Below are positions 39,878-43,605 of a DNA stretch of 43,605 bases, piece after piece. The stretch is from Neobacillus bataviensis LMG 21833 (GTDB lineage: Bacteria > Bacillota > Bacilli > Bacillales > Cytobacillaceae). The stretch is from contig NZ_AJLS01000139.1 of NCBI RefSeq assembly GCF_000307875.1, positions 1-43,605 on the forward strand, read 5' to 3'. The position numbers and the translations under genes were made by a program. The notes beneath the pieces are model-generated. The model saw only the letters and a list, made by a program, of their open reading frames with translations, had not been told where the DNA came from and made no database searches. Each line of letters starts with the position of its first letter. Position 1 is the stretch's first letter.

Positions 39878-40710
39878 TACATATCAACAATCTTTTCATT
39901 CCGATCAATGACCCGTTGAACATATCCGGGAAATAATTCAAGCTCGTACTCGTTCAGCTGCCCCGCAGCCAACAAGTCACTATTCGCCTTTAACTGCCGC
40001 AAGAGCCGCAGCATGACATCGGCTATCGAAAAAGGTGTTCCGAGCAATTCTGACAGGGAGGCCATCACCTCAGGAACTATTTCCGGGTAAACAAATTTCG
40101 TTTGTTCATCTCTTTTGGCCAGCCCGTAAAATTTCCGCACTAACTCGGCACGGCCCTGACCGCTCCCATTCACACAGAGATAAATCTGAACCGCTACCCC
40201 TTTTTTGAGACGACGCTGGGAAATGCCGGCAAACTTTTTCCCGCCAATACTAAGATCATAGCTTCCCGGGCAATAAGAGCCGACGATTTCTCGAGCTTCG
40301 ATTTGCTGCTGCGGAAAATCAGCAAACATCTGTTGGATCAACTGCCACATCACATCATAGCCGCGGTTGATATCGATGCCTTTTTCAGATTCCGGAAAAA
40401 TTAACGAGATATTCAGGACGCCTTCATCAAGGACGACCGCTAAACCGCCGGAATTTCGGACAATCACCTGATAGCCCTCATTTTGAAAAAATTGAACACC
40501 ATCCTGCAAAAATGGAAGTCTCGTATCCTGAATCCCAAGGACAATCGTATTATGGTGCACCCACGTCCGCGCTGTCGCAGGGGCTTCACCCGCCCCGACC
40601 GAGGCACATAAGGTATCATCGGTTCCAAATGATTGTAATGCCTGAAAATGAATACCGACCGCGGATTGGTCAATAATCCGCCACTCTGGCTGCCGCAATA
40701 AACCTTCCAT
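39877..40710 (-). CDS. lipL: Octanoyl-[GcvH]:protein N-octanoyltransferase
   Basis: LipL moves octanoyl groups from GcvH to E2 subunits of dehydrogenase complexes in the Bacillus lipoate pathway. The 277-aa protein has the BPL/LplA fold, with the invariant Cys147 (GSYCPGSYDL, Cys150 in B. subtilis) that carries the acyl intermediate and the Lys of IGGKKFAGISQRR. This Cys separates LipL from ATP-dependent ligases. AAGGGG lies 8 bases before the ATG. The B. subtilis gene is ywfL, in the same neighbourhood. Confidence 0.93.
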   Translation of the reverse strand: MEGLLRQPEWRIIDQSAVGIHFQALQSFGTDDTLCASVGAGEAPATARTWVHHNTIVLGIQDTRLPFLQDGVQFFQNEGYQVIVRNSGGLAVVLDEGVLNISLIFPESEKGIDINRGYDVMWQLIQQMFADFPQQQIEAREIVGSYCPGSYDLSIGGKKFAGISQRRLKKGVAVQIYLCVNGSGQGRAELVRKFYGLAKRDEQTKFVYPEIVPEVMASLSELLGTPFSIADVMLRLLRQLKANSDLLAAGQLNEYELELFPGYVQRVIDRNEKIVDM

Positions 40711-40797
40711 GCTGAAAACCCCTTAAAAATAATACCCTCATTTTATCATAAAAAAAGAAGCCAGCCCAACACACAGAGCCAGCTCCAACTTACAAAC

Positions 40798-41769
40798 TTA
40801 TAACCCTTGCGCCGCGGTAATTAACGCAAGCTTGTACACATCTTCTTCATTACAGCCGCGGGATAGGTCGTTCACCGGTGCGTTTAACCCTTGTAAAATC
40901 GGGCCAACCGCCTCGAATCCGCCTAAGCGCTGGGCAATTTTATAACCGATGTTACCGGCTTCAAGGCTAGGGAAGATAAATACGTTCGCATCCCCTTGCA
41001 GCACGGAACCTGGTGCCTTACTTTTTGCTACTGAAGGCACAAATGCGGCGTCAAACTGAAATTCTCCGTCTAACACTAGAGAAGCATCGCGGCGTTTTGC
41101 CTCTGCCACCGCCTCAACGACTCTTTCAGTCTCAGGCGATTTCGCTGACCCCTTCGTAGAAAAACTCAACATCGCAATCCGCGGCTCGATATCGAACATC
41201 TCTGCTGTCTTCGCACTTTCAATCGCGATTTCCGCTAAATCACTGCTGTCCGGAGCAATATTAATCGCACAGTCGGCGAACACATATTTTTCATCCTCAC
41301 GAACCATGATAAAGACGCCGGACGTTTTCTTCACGCCAGCTTTTGTTTTAATAATTTGCAATGCCGGGCGAACCGTATCAGCAGTCGAATGGGCCGCACC
41401 GCTCACCAAGCCATGTGCTTTATTTAAATACACTAACATCGTGCCAAAATAGTTTTCATCCAGCAAGATTTTGCGGGCATCCTCTTCCGTTGCTTTCCCT
41501 TTGCGGCGCTCAACAAACGCTGCGACCAATTCATCCATTCCCGCATAACTCGAAGGATCATAGATTTCCGCTGCTTCTAATGAAACACCTACTTCCGCAG
41601 CTTTTGCCTGCACTTGTTCAATGTTACCAATCAAAATCGGTGTGATTAATCTTTCCGCAGCCAGACGGCCGGCTGCACGGACAATCCGCTCGTCCAATCC
41701 TTCCGGAAAAACAATTCGCAAATCACGTCCCGAAATTTTCTGTTTTAAACCTTCAAATAAATCACTCAC
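40798..41769 (-). CDS. pta: Phosphate acetyltransferase
   Basis: It converts acetyl-CoA and phosphate to acetyl phosphate and CoA, the first step of overflow to acetate. The 323-aa protein is the short, single-domain form, with GLVSGAAHSTADTVRPAL, DCAINIAPDS, MLSFSTKGSA and the C-terminal GPILQGLNAPVNDLSRGC. The start is GTG at 41769 with GGGAGG 8 bases upstream. A promoter and cre site lie upstream. Confidence 0.96.
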   Translation of the reverse strand: MSDLFEGLKQKISGRDLRIVFPEGLDERIVRAAGRLAAERLITPILIGNIEQVQAKAAEVGVSLEAAEIYDPSSYAGMDELVAAFVERRKGKATEEDARKILLDENYFGTMLVYLNKAHGLVSGAAHSTADTVRPALQIIKTKAGVKKTSGVFIMVREDEKYVFADCAINIAPDSSDLAEIAIESAKTAEMFDIEPRIAMLSFSTKGSAKSPETERVVEAVAEAKRRDASLVLDGEFQFDAAFVPSVAKSKAPGSVLQGDANVFIFPSLEAGNIGYKIAQRLGGFEAVGPILQGLNAPVNDLSRGCNEEDVYKLALITAAQGL

Positions 41770-41802
41770 GACAATATCCTCCCTTAAAAAGCTTCCACTA
41801 CA

Positions 41803-41858
41803 AGCATACTTTACCGTGGTAAAAATTCAAGCCACGAGCGCATTAGACAGCGTTTTCA
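41803..41858 (-). promoter_or_regulatory. pta promoter with upstream cre (CcpA) site
   Basis: On the minus strand TTGAAT (41825-41830), 16 bp, TATGCT (41803-41808). TGAAAACGCTGTCT (41845-41858) matches TGNAANCGNWNNCW at every defined position and is centred near -55. CcpA activates B. subtilis pta from a similar upstream site. Confidence 0.7.
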
Positions 41859-42016
41859 CCTAAATGTTTTTCTTTTCAAAAAATTACACTCACCCTTTTA
41901 CTATTACCCTTTTTTTAAAAAACTATCCACTTACCGTAAGTCGAGTGTTTAGAAAGGCGTCGCTTGGTCAAACTATGTTATAGTTATCGGTGAATGATTA
42001 TTTAGGAGTGATACTA

Positions 42017-42760
42017 ATGAGTGAAGCAGCACAAACGCTTGAGGGCTGGTATTGCCTTCATGATTTCCGTACCGTTGATTGGACAACTTGGAAAATGCTT
42101 TCCAGCGACGAACGCCAAACCGCCATTCACGAGTTTTTAAGTCTCGTTGAAAAATGGAACCAGACTGGGGAACAGAAAAAAGGCAGCCATGCCTTATATA
42201 CAATCGTTGGTCAAAAGGCTGATTTTATGATGATGATCCTTCGTCCAACAATGGAAGAGCTAAATGAAATTGAAACCGAATTCAATAAAACCAAATTAGC
42301 AGAATTCACGATTCCGGCTCATTCCTATGTTTCGGTAGTAGAGCTCAGCAACTACCTGCCAGCAGGGGAAGATCCATACCAAAATCCGCAAATCTTAGCT
42401 CGACTTTACCCAGCGCTGCCTAAAACCAAGCATGTTTGCTTCTACCCAATGGACAAGCGCCGTCAGGGCGATGATAATTGGTACATGCTGCCGATGGAAG
42501 ATCGCCGCAGCATGATGCGCAGCCACGGAATGATCGGCCGTACATATGCAGGAAAAGTCAAGCAAATCATTACCGGCTCCGTCGGCTTTGACGATTACGA
42601 ATGGGGCGTTACCCTGTTTGCTGAAGATGCCCTGCAATTTAAAAAGCTTATTTACGAAATGCGTTTTGACGAAGTGAGCGCCCGCTACGGCGAATTCGGA
42701 GCTTTCTTTGTTGGTAATCTTTTAGAAGAAGAACGCGTTGCCAAATTTCTACACGTCTAA
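42017..42760 (+). CDS. hemQ: Coproheme decarboxylase HemQ
   Basis: HemQ makes haem b by oxidative decarboxylation of coproheme III, the last step of the Gram-positive haem pathway. The 247-aa protein is of the chlorite-dismutase fold. It has the catalytic Tyr143 and Lys147 (CFYPMDKRR) and the axial His170 (RSHGMIGRTYAGK). It lacks the distal Arg pattern of true chlorite dismutases. AGGAGTGA precedes the ATG at 42017. It corresponds to B. subtilis ywfI, divergent from pta. Confidence 0.95.
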   Translation: MSEAAQTLEGWYCLHDFRTVDWTTWKMLSSDERQTAIHEFLSLVEKWNQTGEQKKGSHALYTIVGQKADFMMMILRPTMEELNEIETEFNKTKLAEFTIPAHSYVSVVELSNYLPAGEDPYQNPQILARLYPALPKTKHVCFYPMDKRRQGDDNWYMLPMEDRRSMMRSHGMIGRTYAGKVKQIITGSVGFDDYEWGVTLFAEDALQFKKLIYEMRFDEVSARYGEFGAFFVGNLLEEERVAKFLHV

Positions 42761-42777
42761 TGGTCAAAAGCAAAAAA

Positions 42778-42808
42778 GTTCCCAGCCGATACTGGGAGCT
42801 TTTTTTTA
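42778..42808 (+). terminator. Intrinsic terminator of hemQ
   Basis: GTTCCCAG pairs with CTGGGAGC (one G-U pair) around CCGATA and is followed by eight T. Confidence 0.88.
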
Positions 42809-42814
42809 TTCAAG

Positions 42815-42843
42815 TCATATATTCGGACTTTCCCTCATAGTAA
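42815..42843 (+). promoter_or_regulatory. Candidate SigE promoter of gerQ
   Basis: TCATATA (42815-42821), 14 bp, CATAGTAA (42836-42843). The -35 fits KMATATW fully, the -10 fits CATACAMT at five of eight positions. B. subtilis gerQ is expressed in the mother cell. Confidence 0.4.
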
Positions 42844-42980
42844 TAAAACAGCGAGTCTCAAGGTTAGCCCCCATTAACAGAAAGGACTTTTATTCTAGGA
42901 TGCAGTCACCTTTTTGGGCTTTGGGGAGTATGAATAGAAAGTTGGGCCATTCGTAATTATTCATTTTAGGAGGGAAAATG

Positions 42981-43457
42981 ATGAGCCAATATTATAATCA
43001 ACAAGGGTTTCAACCCTATACTGGTGCAGCCGGACAGCAGGGCGCTCAGCCAATCGCCGGCGGCGGCGGGCAGGGTTTTATGCCTCCGCAGCAAGGCTTT
43101 CCGCAATTTCCACCAGCGGGAGCCGGCGCAGTTCCAAGGCCGCCTGTTGGCGGCGGCCAGGTACAAGGCATGCTGCCCATTGAGCAGTCATACATCGAAA
43201 ACATTCTGCGGTTGAACAAAGGGAAACTTGTCACTGTCTTCGCCACCTTTGAAGGAAACAGTCAGTGGAATGCTAAAGAATTTAAGGGAATCATTGAAGC
43301 AGCAGGAAGAGATCACGTCATCCTAAGTGACCCGCAACAAGGCACGCGTTTTCTCATCCCGATGGTGGCTGTCGATTACATTACCTTTTCGGAGGAAATC
43401 GAGTATGAACCTACATTTGGGGGCGCCCCGTCATTAGGTACTTACCCGCCAAGATAA
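42981..43457 (+). CDS. gerQ: Spore coat protein GerQ
   Basis: GerQ is a coat protein needed to place the cortex lytic enzyme CwlJ, and it is crosslinked by transglutaminase in the spore. The 158-aa product has a Gly/Gln/Pro-rich N-terminal half (QQGFQPY, GGGGQGFMPPQQGFPQF) and a conserved C-terminal domain (QSYIENILRLNKGKLVTVF, WNAKEFKGIIEAAGRDHVIL, YITFSEEIEY). Two ATG codons are adjacent (42978 and 42981); the second is better spaced from TAGGAGGG. It corresponds to B. subtilis ywdL. Confidence 0.95.
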   Translation: MSQYYNQQGFQPYTGAAGQQGAQPIAGGGGQGFMPPQQGFPQFPPAGAGAVPRPPVGGGQVQGMLPIEQSYIENILRLNKGKLVTVFATFEGNSQWNAKEFKGIIEAAGRDHVILSDPQQGTRFLIPMVAVDYITFSEEIEYEPTFGGAPSLGTYPPR

Positions 43458-43469
43458 AAAGACACAAGA

Positions 43470-43511
43470 AAACACCAATTGGCCGCCAATTGGTGTTTAT
43501 TTTTTTTAAAA
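43470..43511 (+). terminator. Intrinsic terminator of gerQ
   Basis: AAACACCAATTGG pairs perfectly with CCAATTGGTGTTT around a 3-base loop, followed by a T-rich tail ending in T8. Confidence 0.9.
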
Positions 43512-43535
43512 AAGAAAGTATAAATTTCTACTTCG

Positions 43536-43605
43536 AGAATTGTCTAGCTCCAGCGCCCTAGCGGCTAGTGTCCTTCGCTCTCCGCCCTACGATAAGTCAA
43601 CATCG
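43536..43605. repeat. Family B repeat, cut by the window end
   Basis: GAATTGTCTAGCTCCAGCGCCCTAG and what follows is the reverse complement of the window start and of 34022-34088. It begins about 25 bp after the gerQ terminator. Confidence 0.85.

Noticed and set aside
40740..40795. Terminator after pta with repeated GCTGGC words
   Set aside because: The words are direct, not inverted, repeats, so no good stem forms despite the T-run.

Overview
The window is a chromosomal segment of an endospore-forming Bacillaceae bacterium (Bacillus/Neobacillus/Mesobacillus type; the genus is an inference). The protein sequences and gene order closely follow the Bacillus subtilis ywk-ywj-ywi-ywh-ywf region. 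Spore genes are scattered through it: spo0F, sspH, pbpG, rsfA, gerQ and a YhcN-type lipoprotein. Apart from repeats I see no phage, plasmid, CRISPR or insertion-sequence transposase gene.

Layout. 1-6.8 kb (minus strand): prmC, prfA, a sporulation lipoprotein, tdk, rpmE, rho, glpX (translation termination, thymidine salvage, L31, transcription termination, gluconeogenesis). 6.8-14.4 kb: murA, fsa, fbaA and spo0F on minus, ywjG (DUF2529) on plus, then pyrG, rpoE and a small membrane protein on minus. 14.6-25.7 kb: a minus-strand acyl-CoA catabolism cluster (icmF, TetR regulator, two acyl-CoA dehydrogenases, 3-hydroxybutyryl-CoA dehydrogenase, thiolase, FadF). 25.9-35.8 kb: cls and sspH (convergent), argS-ywiB, speB-speE, pbpG (plus), ywhD-ywhC, ywhB (plus). 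35.9-43.6 kb: a small membrane/coiled-coil protein, ywgA, ywfO, a DUF1450 protein, rsfA (plus), lipL, pta, hemQ (plus), gerQ (plus).

How genes work together. The 14.6-25.7 kb block reads as one pathway: IcmF interconverts isobutyryl-CoA and n-butyryl-CoA, acyl-CoA dehydrogenases oxidise it, HBD and thiolase finish it to acetyl-CoA, and FadF passes the electrons to the quinone pool. Palindromes resembling the FadR operator lie in the fadF promoter and before the thiolase gene, and a TetR-family gene is in the cluster. pyrG has a leader that matches the CTP-sensing reiterative-transcription design of B. subtilis, pta has a perfect cre-consensus match upstream of its promoter, and rho has an unstructured pyrimidine-rich leader suited to autoregulation.

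The least explained content is the intergenic DNA. Three kinds stand out. (1) Four tandem arrays, each with a different core word, share a period of 21 bp, two turns of B-DNA (2887-3001, 11363-11560, 19948-19999, 22072-22165). (2) REP/REPIN-like palindromes based on GGTGTCAGGCACC lie mostly between a stop codon and its terminator, and one sits in frame inside prmC. (3) A longer family has one end (CTAGAAAAGcGGAAGCGCC) that abuts stop codons and another (GAGAATTGTCyAGCTyCrGCGCC-like) that abuts terminators. Both window ends lie inside copies of this family, which suggests the window is a contig that broke at repeats.
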